Positions 1-9,221 of a stretch of 64,000 bases of DNA are shown one piece after another. The notes below the pieces were generated by a model. That model was not told the origin of the DNA and did not search any database. It saw only the letters and a program-made list of their open reading frames with translations. The position numbers and the translations under genes were made by a program. The number at the start of each line of letters is the position of its first letter. Position 1 is the stretch's first letter. Origin of the DNA: Psychrobacter glacincola (GTDB taxonomy: Bacteria; Pseudomonadota; Gammaproteobacteria; Pseudomonadales; Moraxellaceae); the NCBI RefSeq assembly GCF_904846075.1, contig NZ_CAJGZH010000001.1:1054001-1118000 (forward strand). The letters are read 5' to 3'.

Positions 1-272
1 CAAAATCTAAGCTAGGTTTGACAATAATACTAATTTTACTATCAGGTTAAAGATGCTGTTAAGTGCATGTTTTCCAGTAGCTTTTCACAATATTTTACGG
101 TATAAGTAGTAAGGTTTAAGAAACAATTATTGAGTAAGTTTTATTGAGAATATTTGATACTTCACTGTATTCGATAAAAACCAATCGATAAAAAGAGTCT
201 GCCATACTGAAATTTTTTATTGTCAAGGACTCTCAGCAAACGTCTGATCTACCACCGCTAAGGACAGCAACC

Positions 273-1964
273 ATGATCGTATCTAAATCTACTACCACTA
301 TAAATAACAAATCATCTAGCAGTACCCATCAATCAGTATCCATTACGACGGGCAAGCCTGTGATGCTGCGCTGCCTATTATCCGTCGCTATTGCCAGTAG
401 CTTGCTACTCGTCGGTTGTGGCGATGACAATGACTTTGATGCTGTCATAGGCTCTGACTCTGCGACGTCAGTTAAATCAATCAGCTCATTTAACACCGCG
501 CAAATAAATACCCAGTTTGGTCTTGATGGTACGGCAACCCCTGATGCCAAATGCGATATCACAATCGAAAAAGTCAGCTATCCGACAGTAGGGGCAGCGG
601 GGGAGCGTACCAACGCGACAGCAGCTTTGATGCTACCAAGTGGCGACAGTGCTGACTGTCAAGGCGATCGACCTATCTTGCTGTATGCCCATGGCACAAC
701 TACGGACAAAGGCTATGATTTTAGTCAAGTCGCTAATCCTCAAAATCCAGCCGCTGGTGAGGCGACATTAATCGCTGCCAACTTTGCCGCTCAAGGCTAC
801 ATCGTCGTTGCACCAAACTATGCTGGTTATGATGAGTCTGATCTTGATTACCATCCATACCTTGTGGCTGAACAACAAGCCACTGACATGGCTGATGCAT
901 TAGACAGTGCCCGTACCATCATTGCAAGACAACAGCGCGCTAATGATCCTGATTACACCAACCTTGATGACTCTGGTAAGTTATTCATCAGTGGTTACTC
1001 TCAGGGTGGGCATGTGGCGATGGCAACTGCAAGAATGTTCGAGAAAAATGATGAGCCTGTCACTGCCATTGCACCTTTATCAGGGCCTTATGCACTAGCA
1101 GCGTTTGGTGATGCAATATTTTCGGGTAACGTCAATATCGGCGCATCGCGTTTTGCACCGCTACTGGCATCTGGTCTCCAAAATGCGTATGGCAATGTCT
1201 ATAACAATACTGCTGATATATTCACTGCCAACTATGCAAACACACAATTACCAAGTTTATTGAGCTTTGGTGAGTTGGTCGCTGCTAATAAATTGCCTGA
1301 TAATGCGCTGTTTGAAAAAGATCCTGAAAACAATCCTACGCTTGATCTTCTACCAGCGCCTACCGTTCCCTTTGCCTCTATTGGCTTCGCGGATGATAAC
1401 TATCTGATCAAAACAGACTTCCGTACCGCTTATGTCGCAGATGCATTACAGAACCCTGATAGCCTAATCGCGATGACAGGAGCATTACCAGCAGCCAATC
1501 CACAAAACAACTTGCGAAAAGCCTTAAAAGCCAATGATCTACGTGGGTATGTACCAAAAATGCCAACTCTGCTATGTGGTGGTAATCAAGATCCAACGGT
1601 TTTTTATGACCTAAATACCAGTTCAATGGCCGCTATTATTCAAGGGAGTGTCGCACAAAATCCAGCCCTTACCGTTAACGTGACAGTATTAGATGTTGAT
1701 GCGACGACAGCTGATGATCGTCCTAATACTCCTAATGCTCAACTTATTGGACAGGCGTCCATGAACCAATGGAATATTAATTCTGTGGTAACAAGTGTTC
1801 AAAGTAACTTTAACCAAAACCTTCAACGCGTAGTAGCTGCAGGAGCACAGCAAGGCATACCTGCAAGCGTTGCTGTATTGGGCAACTATCACGGCGGTCT
1901 GGTCAGTACGGCTTGTACGCAAGCCACACGTGAGTTCTTTAATCAGGAATTTAGACCTGCTTAA
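273..1964 (+). CDS. Alpha/beta-hydrolase lipoprotein (lipase/esterase-like)
   Basis: Probably a secreted, membrane-anchored esterase or peptidase-like hydrolase. A hydrophobic stretch at residues 31-48 ends in a lipobox (Leu-Val-Gly-Cys, Cys49), which predicts lipid attachment in the periplasm or outer membrane. The core is an alpha/beta-hydrolase fold: a strand followed by YAHG near 138-141 (oxyanion region) and the nucleophile elbow GYSQGG with Ser243. Asp and His candidates lie in the C-terminal half (a His-Gly-Gly near residue 542). I chose the ATG with AGGA 8 bases upstream. It gives a 30-residue Ser/Thr-rich stretch before the signal core, so a later Met31 start is possible although it lacks a clear ribosome site. 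Substrate unknown. The gene is monocistronic, with a terminator just downstream. Confidence 0.8.
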   Translation: MIVSKSTTTINNKSSSSTHQSVSITTGKPVMLRCLLSVAIASSLLLVGCGDDNDFDAVIGSDSATSVKSISSFNTAQINTQFGLDGTATPDAKCDITIEKVSYPTVGAAGERTNATAALMLPSGDSADCQGDRPILLYAHGTTTDKGYDFSQVANPQNPAAGEATLIAANFAAQGYIVVAPNYAGYDESDLDYHPYLVAEQQATDMADALDSARTIIARQQRANDPDYTNLDDSGKLFISGYSQGGHVAMATARMFEKNDEPVTAIAPLSGPYALAAFGDAIFSGNVNIGASRFAPLLASGLQNAYGNVYNNTADIFTANYANTQLPSLLSFGELVAANKLPDNALFEKDPENNPTLDLLPAPTVPFASIGFADDNYLIKTDFRTAYVADALQNPDSLIAMTGALPAANPQNNLRKALKANDLRGYVPKMPTLLCGGNQDPTVFYDLNTSSMAAIIQGSVAQNPALTVNVTVLDVDATTADDRPNTPNAQLIGQASMNQWNINSVVTSVQSNFNQNLQRVVAAGAQQGIPASVAVLGNYHGGLVSTACTQATREFFNQEFRPA

Positions 1965-2003
1965 TAGAGGTCATTTTAACCATAAAAAATAGCCTGACTA
2001 TCG

Positions 2004-2034
2004 AAAAAACTGTATCCACTGGATGCAGTTTTTT
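2004..2034 (+). terminator. Intrinsic terminator after the lipoprotein hydrolase
   Basis: An A-run, a stem of CTGTATCC pairing with GGATGCAG (one G-U pair) across a 3-nt loop, then six T. It separates the hydrolase from the next small gene. Confidence 0.8.
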
Positions 2035-2069
2035 CATGAATATCCTTTAATCCTCAATAAGAGAAAGAT

Positions 2070-2228
2070 ATGAAATCGATAATATTATCACTAATTGCCT
2101 GTGTCTTTATCACAGCTCCGATCAGTCAAGCACAGGCTAAGAATACACCTTGTTCGGGCAAAATGGGCGGCGTATCTCACTGCTCAAAAGATGGTAAATT
2201 TGTTTGCAAAAACGGCAAAATCAGTTAA
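2070..2228 (+). CDS. Small secreted Cys-containing peptide (52 aa)
   Basis: A short reading frame with clear gene features: a purine-rich ribosome site (GAGAAAG) 4-5 bases before the ATG, and a signal peptide (MKS, hydrophobic core, Ala-Gln-Ala cleavage region near residue 23). The mature part of about 29 residues has three Cys, arranged as PCSGKMGG, SHC and FVC followed by KNGKIS. This resembles a widespread family of tiny exported bacterial proteins with a CSGKxGGxxHC...G.FxCxxGxxS pattern whose function I do not know. The pattern suggests a small metal-bound or disulfide-held fold in the periplasm. No terminator is obvious directly after it. Confidence 0.7.
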   Translation: MKSIILSLIACVFITAPISQAQAKNTPCSGKMGGVSHCSKDGKFVCKNGKIS

Positions 2229-2554
2229 TCAAAACAAGTATGTCGTTAAAGTTGTTTTTACCCTTGTTATTAGAGTGAAAAAAACCGCTAATCAGCTGTT
2301 TTGCTTAATTTTAATAACAGCCAGACGCCCCTAAATCAGCAAATTTGTGCTAAAATAGCTTCTTTAATTGAACATTATTTTTAACAAAAACCGTATCACT
2401 ATTTTCCTATTGTTTTGCACCTTTGACAGTGCTTTTTTAGGGTCACTATTCTGATAGTAGCTGCGCATTGATGCAGCTATATTTTTGTATAACCCATGAG
2501 TATCTTGAACAAACGTGTCAACATTAGAAAAACAATGTGAGTGAAGGAGTGTAT
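2229..2554 (+). other. gyrA leader region with two hairpins
   Basis: This noncoding stretch holds a weak hairpin (GCAC/GTGC, 2417-2432) followed by six T. A better one (TAGCTGC/GCAGCTA, 2458-2479) is followed by ATTTTT and lies about 70 bases before the gyrA start. They could be the ends of the upstream transcript or leader attenuators of gyrA. I found no convincing sigma-70 promoter by eye. Confidence 0.45.
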
Positions 2555-5374
2555 ATGAGCGAATCGGTCAGTCCTATTGGCATCGTAGAGGAACTAAAGC
2601 AATCCTATCTGGATTATGCGATGAGCGTGATTGTCTCGCGTGCGCTGCCTGATGTGCGTGATGGGTTCAAACCTGTACACCGCCGTGTGATGTACGCCAT
2701 GCACGTGCTATCTAACGACTATAATAAGCCATATAAGAAGTCTGCACGTGTCGTCGGCGATGTCATTGGTAAATATCACCCACATGGCGATAGTGCGGTC
2801 TATGATGCCATTGTGCGGATGGCGCAGGATTTTAGTTTGCGTTATCCGATGGTTGACGGTCAAGGTAACTTTGGTTCGATCGATGATGATCCTCCGGCAG
2901 CGATGCGTTATACCGAAGTACGTATGACCAAGCTGACGCATCAGATGCTTGCTGATTTAGACAAAGACACGGTTGATTGGGAAGACAACTACGATGGTTC
3001 TGAGCGTATGCCTAGCGTCATGCCTGCGCGTGTTCCAAACTTGCTAATCAATGGTGCGACTGGTATTGCTGTTGGTATGGCGACTAATATGGCGCCGCAC
3101 AACCTGACAGAAGTGATTAATGCTTGTTTGGCTTATGCCGAAAACCCACAAGTATCAGCTGAAGAGTTGATGTCACACATCTCAGGTCCTGACTTTCCTA
3201 CAGGCGGTATCATTTATGGTCGCGCTGGTATTTTAGATGCTTATCGCACGGGTAAAGGTCGTTTGCACATCCGTGGTCGCTATCATATTGAAGCCATGAG
3301 TGATACGGGTGTCAACCGTGATCGTGAGCGTATTGTCTTTACCGAAGTACCTTATCAATCTAATAAAGCCAAAATGATTGAGCGTATCGCAGAACTCGTA
3401 CGTGATAAAAAGATTGAAGGTATTAGCGAGATTCGTGACGAGTCTGACAAAGATGGTATGCGTATCGCCATTGATTTGCGCCGTGGTGAGACAGCTGAAG
3501 TTATCGTTAATAACTTGTTCTTGCAAACGCCGCTCGAATCAAGCTTTAGTATCAATATGGTTGCGCTCGATAATGGTCAGCCTAAGCTACTAACTTTGCG
3601 TCAGCTGATTGCCGCCTTTGTACGTCATCGCCAAGAAGTGGTGACACGCCGTACGATTTATGAGTTAAACAAAGCGCGCGTACGTGGTCATTTACTCGAA
3701 GGTTTGACCGTTGCATTAGCCAATATCGACGAGATTATTGCAACGATTAAAGCCTCTGCTAACCACGGTTTGGCACGTGAAAGCTTATTAAATAATACGT
3801 GGGGTTCAGGTAGCGTGGTGGCGATGCTGACCGCTGCTGGTAGCCAATCTGTGCGTCCTGACTATATCGAAGGCGAAGATCCTAAAGCACCATTTGGCTT
3901 GATTGAGGGCGAAGAACGTTATCGCTTATCACTTGAGCAGGTCAACGCAATTTTAGATATGCAGTTGCATCGTCTAACGGGTCTTGAGCAAGACAAATTG
4001 ACCGAAGAATATCAGGATTTGCTACGTGAAATCGCTCATTTAGAGTCTATTCTTGGTGATTTTGATAAGCTAATGACCATTATCTCCAATGAGATGATTG
4101 AGATTCGTGATAACTTTGGTGATGAGCGCCGTACCGATATTATTGACTCACGTACTGACTTTAACCGTGAAGATTTGATTCCTGAACAGACGGTTGTCAT
4201 GACGGTCTCGCGTACAGGTTATGCAAAAACTCAGCCGATTGATGATTATGTCGCACAAAAACGTGGCGGTAAAGGCAAGTCTGCAACCGCAATGAAAGAA
4301 GATGATGTGATTGATCATTTGGTGGTGACCTCAACGCATGCTACCGTATTGTGCTTCACGGATAGCGGTCGTGTCTTTAGCTTACGTGGTTTTGAAGTGC
4401 CGATTGCCAGTCGCGGTGCTCGTGGTCGTCCATTAGTGAATTTAATTGGCTTAAATCCTGATGAAACTGTTACTACGATACTACCGATTCCAAAAATAGT
4501 GGAAGAGCTATCGGTAAAAGGTGAAGCATTAACAGATGATCTAATAGATGGGGATGATGATTCATTAGACGTTAGCACGCAAGCAGAGCCACCTTTTGTG
4601 TTCTTTGCAACTGCCAATGGTACGGTGAAGCGGGTAGAGCTTAAGCAGTTTGCCAATATTCGCTCGAACGGCTTGATTGCGGTTGGACTAGAAGAGGGCG
4701 ATAAGCTGGTCAGTGCTCGTATCACTAATGGTAGCCAAGAAGTGATGTTGTTTGCATCCAGTGGTAAAGCCATTCGTTTTGATGAAAATGATGCTCGCGT
4801 GATGGGTCGTACGGCTAAAGGTGTCCGTGGTATGCGTTTGGCGGCTAATGAGTCTATAAAATCATTGGTTGTGATCGAAGATGATGTCCGCGAAATCCTT
4901 ATTGCTTGTGAAAACGGCTTTGGTAAACGTACCTTTATCGATGAGTTCAATACCCAAAATCGTGGCGGCGGCGGTGTAATTGCTATCAAAACCAGTGAGC
5001 GTAATGGTGCGCTAGTAAGAGCCACCAAGGTTGACTCTACAGACGATATTATTTTAATCTCTGATAAAGGTACATTGGTTCGTACGCCCGTTGAGCATGT
5101 CGCTAGCTCTGGTCGTAATACGCAAGGTGTTACGCTGATTCGTCTATCAAAAGACGAGAAGCTTGTCGCTATGGCGCGTGTTGAGCATGAAGAAGGTGAC
5201 GATGAGCTGGTTGATGCCATGAGAGAAGATGGTACATTTGATGTGGCAGGTCAAGAGCAGATAGATATTGATGCGGCGACTGGCAACACGGCAACGAATG
5301 ACGTTATGGATATTGCTACTGACAATGAATTAGATGTTGACAGTACAGACGGTGAAAACGCAGACGACGAATAA
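2555..5374 (+). CDS. gyrA: DNA gyrase subunit A
   Basis: The breakage-reunion subunit of DNA gyrase, which with GyrB introduces negative supercoils. The N-terminal winged-helix/tower domain holds the catalytic Tyr119 in AAMRYTE. The quinolone region [12 protein letters not shown] has Ser80 and Asp84, equivalent to E. coli Ser83 and Asp87, so it is wild type at the main resistance positions. The C-terminal beta-pinwheel starts with a gyrA-box variant QKRGGKG near residue 568. A low-complexity insert ([10 protein letters not shown]) and a strongly acidic tail follow. The ATG at 2555 has AGGAG five bases upstream. A GTG six codons earlier is in frame but overlaps that ribosome site. At 939 residues it is slightly longer than the E. 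coli protein (875), owing to the insert and tail. Confidence 0.98.
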   Translation: MSESVSPIGIVEELKQSYLDYAMSVIVSRALPDVRDGFKPVHRRVMYAMHVLSNDYNKPYKKSARVVGDVIGKYHPHGDSAVYDAIVRMAQDFSLRYPMVDGQGNFGSIDDDPPAAMRYTEVRMTKLTHQMLADLDKDTVDWEDNYDGSERMPSVMPARVPNLLINGATGIAVGMATNMAPHNLTEVINACLAYAENPQVSAEELMSHISGPDFPTGGIIYGRAGILDAYRTGKGRLHIRGRYHIEAMSDTGVNRDRERIVFTEVPYQSNKAKMIERIAELVRDKKIEGISEIRDESDKDGMRIAIDLRRGETAEVIVNNLFLQTPLESSFSINMVALDNGQPKLLTLRQLIAAFVRHRQEVVTRRTIYELNKARVRGHLLEGLTVALANIDEIIATIKASANHGLARESLLNNTWGSGSVVAMLTAAGSQSVRPDYIEGEDPKAPFGLIEGEERYRLSLEQVNAILDMQLHRLTGLEQDKLTEEYQDLLREIAHLESILGDFDKLMTIISNEMIEIRDNFGDERRTDIIDSRTDFNREDLIPEQTVVMTVSRTGYAKTQPIDDYVAQKRGGKGKSATAMKEDDVIDHLVVTSTHATVLCFTDSGRVFSLRGFEVPIASRGARGRPLVNLIGLNPDETVTTILPIPKIVEELSVKGEALTDDLIDGDDDSLDVSTQAEPPFVFFATANGTVKRVELKQFANIRSNGLIAVGLEEGDKLVSARITNGSQEVMLFASSGKAIRFDENDARVMGRTAKGVRGMRLAANESIKSLVVIEDDVREILIACENGFGKRTFIDEFNTQNRGGGGVIAIKTSERNGALVRATKVDSTDDIILISDKGTLVRTPVEHVASSGRNTQGVTLIRLSKDEKLVAMARVEHEEGDDELVDAMREDGTFDVAGQEQIDIDAATGNTATNDVMDIATDNELDVDSTDGENADDE

Positions 5375-5422
5375 ATGTCTCAGTAGTTAGCTTTTTGATC
5401 TAGTCTTATATGATTGTTCTAT

Positions 5423-5463
5423 AAAAGCCTCTGACGTTATCGTCGGAGGCTTTTATTTTTTTC
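5423..5463 (+). terminator. gyrA terminator
   Basis: AAAAGCCTCTGACG pairs with CGTCGGAGGCTTTT (one G-U pair) around TTAT, followed by a T-rich tail. A diverged copy lies at 6788-6827 before the second transporter gene. Confidence 0.9.
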
Positions 5464-5559
5464 TGTATGTTATCTATTGTTAGAGTCTGCCTTTAAGTTT
5501 CTGCTGCTCTAATTTTTTATAAATAATGCCCATAAAGTTCTATTTTTAAGGCTGTTGTT

Positions 5560-6630
5560 ATGCTTTCGACCAATCAAACTTTTCAAGGAACCCTTGCTTC
5601 GATATCATCGAGCTTTTTATTTTCGATGATGTTTGTGTTTGGGCTATTTATGCTGCCTTTGACAGGTACGCAGGTAGCCTCATGGCGCGTGCTCATGATG
5701 CTGCTAAGTTTGCTATTGTTGGTCAGTTTTACCAAGCAATGGCAACACATTTTTGATTATTTGAAAACCTTAAAAACTCCGAAAGAGTGGCTGATATTTA
5801 TTTTGCCCACACCGATTTTGGGTGGTCAAATTTGGCTATTTATGTGGGCACCAGTCAATGGCTTTGGTCTGGATGTTACCTTGGGCTATTTTTTATTACC
5901 GCTGGTGATGATTGTACTTGGTCGATTTTTTTATCACGAGCATATGAGTGCGTTGCAGTGGGTGGCCGCGCTATGTGCAGCCTTAGGTATTGGCTATGAT
6001 ATCTTTCAATATGGCTCAGTATCTTGGGTAACGTTGTTTGTGTGCTTGGGCTATCCACCCTATTATCTGCTGCGGCGTAAACTGGCTGTGCCGCCTATCA
6101 CAGGGCTGTTGTCTGATTTGGCTTTGTTAACGCCAGTGGTGCTCATTATGTTGTATTTTAGCGGCGGCTTTAGTACGGCAGCACAGGACATCAAGTTCTG
6201 GTATTTATTACCACTGCTAGGAGCTTTTAGTGCGCTGGCGATGTCCTTAACCATGATTGCCAGTAGCAAATTACCCGTGTCATTGTTTGGGGCGTTAAGC
6301 TATGTCGAGCCTATGCTGCTGTTTGTTTTATCGATCACTGTTCTAAGTCAAAGCCTCGATGAAGGCGGCTCTTTATTCATGTATGGTATGGTAAGTTTGG
6401 CGTTACTGGTGATGATTGCTGATAGTATAAAAGCTTATCTTAAGCGCCGCCGTGACAATCATTTGCATGGCTATCGAGAGCCACAAGTGGGCGGGTTTCC
6501 GCCGCGTCGTCGTTTCATAGATCAGCGTATTGATGGGGTTTTAACCGCGCATCGTTTTCGCAAGATTCGGCGCTATCAAAAAAAGATGGATAGAATACAG
6601 CAAAAAATCGAGCAGCTGAGTGCAAAGTAA
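5560..6630 (+). CDS. EamA/RarD-like membrane transporter, copy 1
   Basis: A 356-residue integral membrane protein of the drug/metabolite transporter superfamily. About ten hydrophobic segments are visible, and the stretch around residues 105-150 (GYFLLPL, GRFFYHE, LQWVAA) resembles the RarD branch (GYFxNPL then a charged loop). A basic C-terminal cytoplasmic tail of about 55 residues (RRRDNHLHGY, then PPRRR and a Lys/Arg-rich end) is unusual for the family. Substrate unknown. The next gene is its tandem paralogue of identical length. The start ATG gives the same N-terminus (ML-TNQT-QGT) as the paralogue, with a weak AAGG upstream. Confidence 0.85.
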   Translation: MLSTNQTFQGTLASISSSFLFSMMFVFGLFMLPLTGTQVASWRVLMMLLSLLLLVSFTKQWQHIFDYLKTLKTPKEWLIFILPTPILGGQIWLFMWAPVNGFGLDVTLGYFLLPLVMIVLGRFFYHEHMSALQWVAALCAALGIGYDIFQYGSVSWVTLFVCLGYPPYYLLRRKLAVPPITGLLSDLALLTPVVLIMLYFSGGFSTAAQDIKFWYLLPLLGAFSALAMSLTMIASSKLPVSLFGALSYVEPMLLFVLSITVLSQSLDEGGSLFMYGMVSLALLVMIADSIKAYLKRRRDNHLHGYREPQVGGFPPRRRFIDQRIDGVLTAHRFRKIRRYQKKMDRIQQKIEQLSAK

Positions 6631-6787
6631 GATGCTGAATGGGTAGGTGAACGCTTTAGTGAAGCAGGTGTATTGCTTATCTATTCTGACTTTGACATAA
6701 TACTGACCATAAGATAAACACGATATATTCCAAGTATTTATCTCAATCTTATATGATTATGTTGTAGATAACAGAGTTTATAGATCA

Positions 6788-6827
6788 AAAAGCCTTCGAC
6801 GTCCGCGTCGGAGGCTTTTGTTTTTTT
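6788..6827 (+). terminator. Duplicated gyrA-type terminator
   Basis: AAAAGCCTTCGACG pairs with CGTCGGAGGCTTTT, followed by a T-run. It is near-identical to the hairpin behind gyrA at 5423. It would end transcription of transporter copy 1, 45 bases before the copy 2 start. Confidence 0.85.
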
Positions 6828-6871
6828 CTAAAATTGCCAAGGACGTGCGCTCATTTTTCAAGGTTGTCGTT

Positions 6872-7942
6872 ATGCTTACCACGAATCAAACGTCGCAAGG
6901 TACCATCGCCGCAGTGGCAGCAAATTTTTTATATTCATTGCTATTCTTATTTGGTCTATTGATGCAGCCGTTGTCAGGGACGCAAGTCGCTTCTTGGCGC
7001 GTACTGATGATGCTATTGAGTCTGGTGCTGCTGATTAGTGTGCTTAAGCAGTGGCAGCATATTTTTGATTATCTAAAAACTCTGAAGACGCCTAAAGAAT
7101 GGTTTTTATTTATCATACCCACACCAATATTGGGCGCGCAAATCTGGATATTTATGTGGGCACCTGTCAATGATTTGGGGCTTGAGGTGACATTGGGTTA
7201 CTTTTTATATCCAATGATTATGATTATGGTTGGTCGGTTTTTTTATAACGAAGACATGAGCTTGTTACAATGGATTGCCACTATTTGTGCAGGCGCAGGT
7301 ATTGCTTATGATGTCTTTCAGTACGGTAGTATTTCTTGGGCAACTTTATTTGTTTGCTTGGGTTATCCGCCTTATTATCTACTGCGTCGTAAATTGGCAG
7401 TGCCGCCGATTACAGGGCTTATCTCTGACCTTGTTTTATTGACGCCGGTGGTGTTGATTGCTTTATATCTCAATGGCGGGTTTGCGCTCGCGATATCTAC
7501 CGATAAGTTTTGGTATCTGTTGCCACTATTAGGCATTATCAGTACGGCTGCGATGTCATTGACCATGGTTGCCAGTCAAAAGCTGCCCGTCTCATTATTT
7601 GGCACCTTATGCTACCTTGAGCCGATATTTTTATTTATATTTTCCATCACGATTTTGCATCAAAGTATCGATGAGGGCGGCTCTTTATTTATGTACGGCA
7701 TGATTTTTGTCGCGTTGTTGATGATGATTGTGGATAGTGCGCTTGGTTACTTGGCACGTAAGCGTGATGACCGTTTGCATGGTTATAATGAGCCACAAGT
7801 GGGTAGCTTCCCGCCACGTCACCGTCTGAAAAACCGCCGTATTAAAGGTGTTTTAACCGCGCATCGTTTCCGTAAAATTAGAAAGTATCAGCAAAAAATA
7901 CATAAGATGACACGCAAAATTGAAGAGCTGCATTCAAAGTAG
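6872..7942 (+). CDS. EamA/RarD-like membrane transporter, copy 2
   Basis: A tandem paralogue of the preceding gene: also 356 residues, co-linear without gaps, and clearly similar along the whole length. Shared blocks include GTQVASWRVLMMLLSL, IFDYLKTLKTPKEW and the basic tail ending PPR-R...GVLTAHRFRKIR. It has ten predicted membrane segments and a RarD-like GYFLYPM block near residue 105. An in-frame TTG at 6818 lies inside the preceding terminator, so I chose the ATG at 6872, which aligns with copy 1. The many substitutions show an old duplication with both copies kept intact. Substrate unknown. Confidence 0.85.
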   Translation: MLTTNQTSQGTIAAVAANFLYSLLFLFGLLMQPLSGTQVASWRVLMMLLSLVLLISVLKQWQHIFDYLKTLKTPKEWFLFIIPTPILGAQIWIFMWAPVNDLGLEVTLGYFLYPMIMIMVGRFFYNEDMSLLQWIATICAGAGIAYDVFQYGSISWATLFVCLGYPPYYLLRRKLAVPPITGLISDLVLLTPVVLIALYLNGGFALAISTDKFWYLLPLLGIISTAAMSLTMVASQKLPVSLFGTLCYLEPIFLFIFSITILHQSIDEGGSLFMYGMIFVALLMMIVDSALGYLARKRDDRLHGYNEPQVGSFPPRHRLKNRRIKGVLTAHRFRKIRKYQQKIHKMTRKIEELHSK

Positions 7943-7945
7943 CGT

Positions 7946-7990
7946 CTGCCAGCAAGTCGATATAGACTTGACTTAGCGGGCAGTGTTTTT
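7946..7990 (+). terminator. Probable terminator after transporter copy 2
   Basis: CTGCC/GGCAG outer stem with an inner AAGTC/GACTT stem, followed by TGTTTTT. The stem is imperfect. Confidence 0.5.
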
Positions 7991-8157
7991 CGTCATTACT
8001 CTACACAGTTTCTGTGTTAAAGAGGCATTAATTACGCTATTATCGATAGCATTGCTGCCACGCTTAACAACGTTTACTAATGGAATGCGTGGCACCAACT
8101 ATACATATTACGACTTATTCACGCGATAACTTATTCACATTATAACTAGGATGGTTT

Positions 8158-8826
8158 ATGTTACACCTTCATCATTTAGCAAATTCGCGATCATTTCGTA
8201 TTATTTGGCTGTTAGAAGAGCTTGGCGTCGATTATCAATTGACTTGCTATGAGCGCAATAAAGCATACCGTGCGCCTGACAGTTTAAAAAAAATACATCC
8301 GCTCGGTCATGCACCCATGTTAGAAGTAAATGACCGTGTGCTCATCGAATCAGGGTTTATAATCGAATACTTGTTGAAGCATTATGATAGCGAGAAACAG
8401 TTCAAGCCTGCGGATGATAATGAAGCGGCGTGGGAGGCTTACACGTTTTGGTTGCATTTCGCTGAAGCATCAGTGATGCCGCCATTGGTCATGCGTTTGG
8501 TATTTACCAAAGTGGTTGAGCAGTCGCCCATGCTCATCAAGCCTGTGAGCAAAAGCATTCGCAATCAAGTCGAAAAAAATATGATAAGCAAAAGTCTGGA
8601 TGCTATATTGGCGATGATGGAGCAGCATTTGCAAGACAATCATTGGTTTGCAGGGGCTGAATTTAGTGCCGCTGATATCCAAATGCATCTTGCGGTTGTG
8701 GGTGCCAATGCTGGTACAGGATTAGATAGCAGTAAATATGCCAATATCTTAATTTGGCTAAAACGCTGTGAGGAGCGTGATGCCTTTAAGCGTGCAGAAG
8801 AAAAGGGTGGTCGTTTGCAGTTCTAA
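8158..8826 (+). CDS. Glutathione S-transferase family protein
   Basis: A cytosolic GST-like protein of 222 residues. The N-terminal thioredoxin-like domain (about residues 1-78) has the Ser-Arg-Ser-Phe-Arg region at the active-site turn (residues 9-13). It also has HPLGHAPML, with the cis-Pro, and the ESGFIIEYL glutathione-binding block near residue 63. An all-helical C-terminal domain follows, with the capping Ser-Ala-Ala-Asp-Ile-Gln motif near 172. AGGA lies eight bases before the ATG. Likely glutathione-dependent detoxification; the substrate cannot be read from the sequence. Confidence 0.88.
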   Translation: MLHLHHLANSRSFRIIWLLEELGVDYQLTCYERNKAYRAPDSLKKIHPLGHAPMLEVNDRVLIESGFIIEYLLKHYDSEKQFKPADDNEAAWEAYTFWLHFAEASVMPPLVMRLVFTKVVEQSPMLIKPVSKSIRNQVEKNMISKSLDAILAMMEQHLQDNHWFAGAEFSAADIQMHLAVVGANAGTGLDSSKYANILIWLKRCEERDAFKRAEEKGGRLQF

Positions 8827-8875
8827 AAGCGGCGCATTTAATCGTTCATAAATAACTAATTTGATATTAAAATGA

Positions 8876-8909
8876 AGGGTTTTGTTTATTCATAGACAAA
8901 ACCTTTTTT
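8876..8909 (+). terminator. Terminator after the GST gene
   Basis: GGTTTTGT pairs with ACAAAACC and is followed by six T, ending just before the ribosome site of the next small gene. Confidence 0.65.
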
Positions 8910-8919
8910 AGGATAAGAA

Positions 8920-9189
8920 ATGACAGACTTAAATAAATCGCATAACAAGCATACTGATGTTGATACTGGCATTGCTGCTAAGCCCGCGCTTGATACTACT
9001 GCTGACAATGTGAACCATCAGCAGGTATCCATTAAAGCATGGTCACAAAAATTGCTCGTGGTTATATTGTGTGTGGCCAGCTTTTATGGCGGCTGGAAGT
9101 CTTATGAGTCCAATATGGTCAGTGAATGTACGGCCAATGGTGGGCAGATGGTTGCAGCGCAAAAAACCATGATGTGCCAATTGTCATAG
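8920..9189 (+). CDS. Small single-pass membrane protein, unknown function
   Basis: An 89-residue protein with a hydrophilic N-terminal half and one transmembrane segment at about residues 46-62 (KLLVVILCVASFYGGW). A short C-terminal part has two Cys (SECTANGG and MMCQLS). AGGA lies seven bases upstream of the ATG, and the reading frame fits neatly between a terminator and the next gene. I do not recognise a family. The two terminal Cys suggest a disulfide in a periplasmic tail if the N-terminus is cytoplasmic. It may be co-transcribed with rnz, 32 bases downstream. Confidence 0.65.
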   Translation: MTDLNKSHNKHTDVDTGIAAKPALDTTADNVNHQQVSIKAWSQKLLVVILCVASFYGGWKSYESNMVSECTANGGQMVAAQKTMMCQLS

Positions 9190-9221
9190 CAGATAAGTAT
9201 CATGTGTAAGAGAGGTAATCT

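Noticed and set aside
1..272. Possible gene or RNA at the left edge
   Set aside because: AT-rich sequence with stops in all frames and no convincing hairpin.
2095..2334. 79-codon frame overlapping the small secreted peptide gene
   Set aside because: It overlaps the signal-peptide gene in another frame, is Lys/Val-rich and lacks a ribosome site.
4315..5220. 301-codon open frame antisense to gyrA
   Set aside because: It is a shadow of the gyrA coding frame, very rich in Ser, Thr and Arg, with no ribosome site and no domain.
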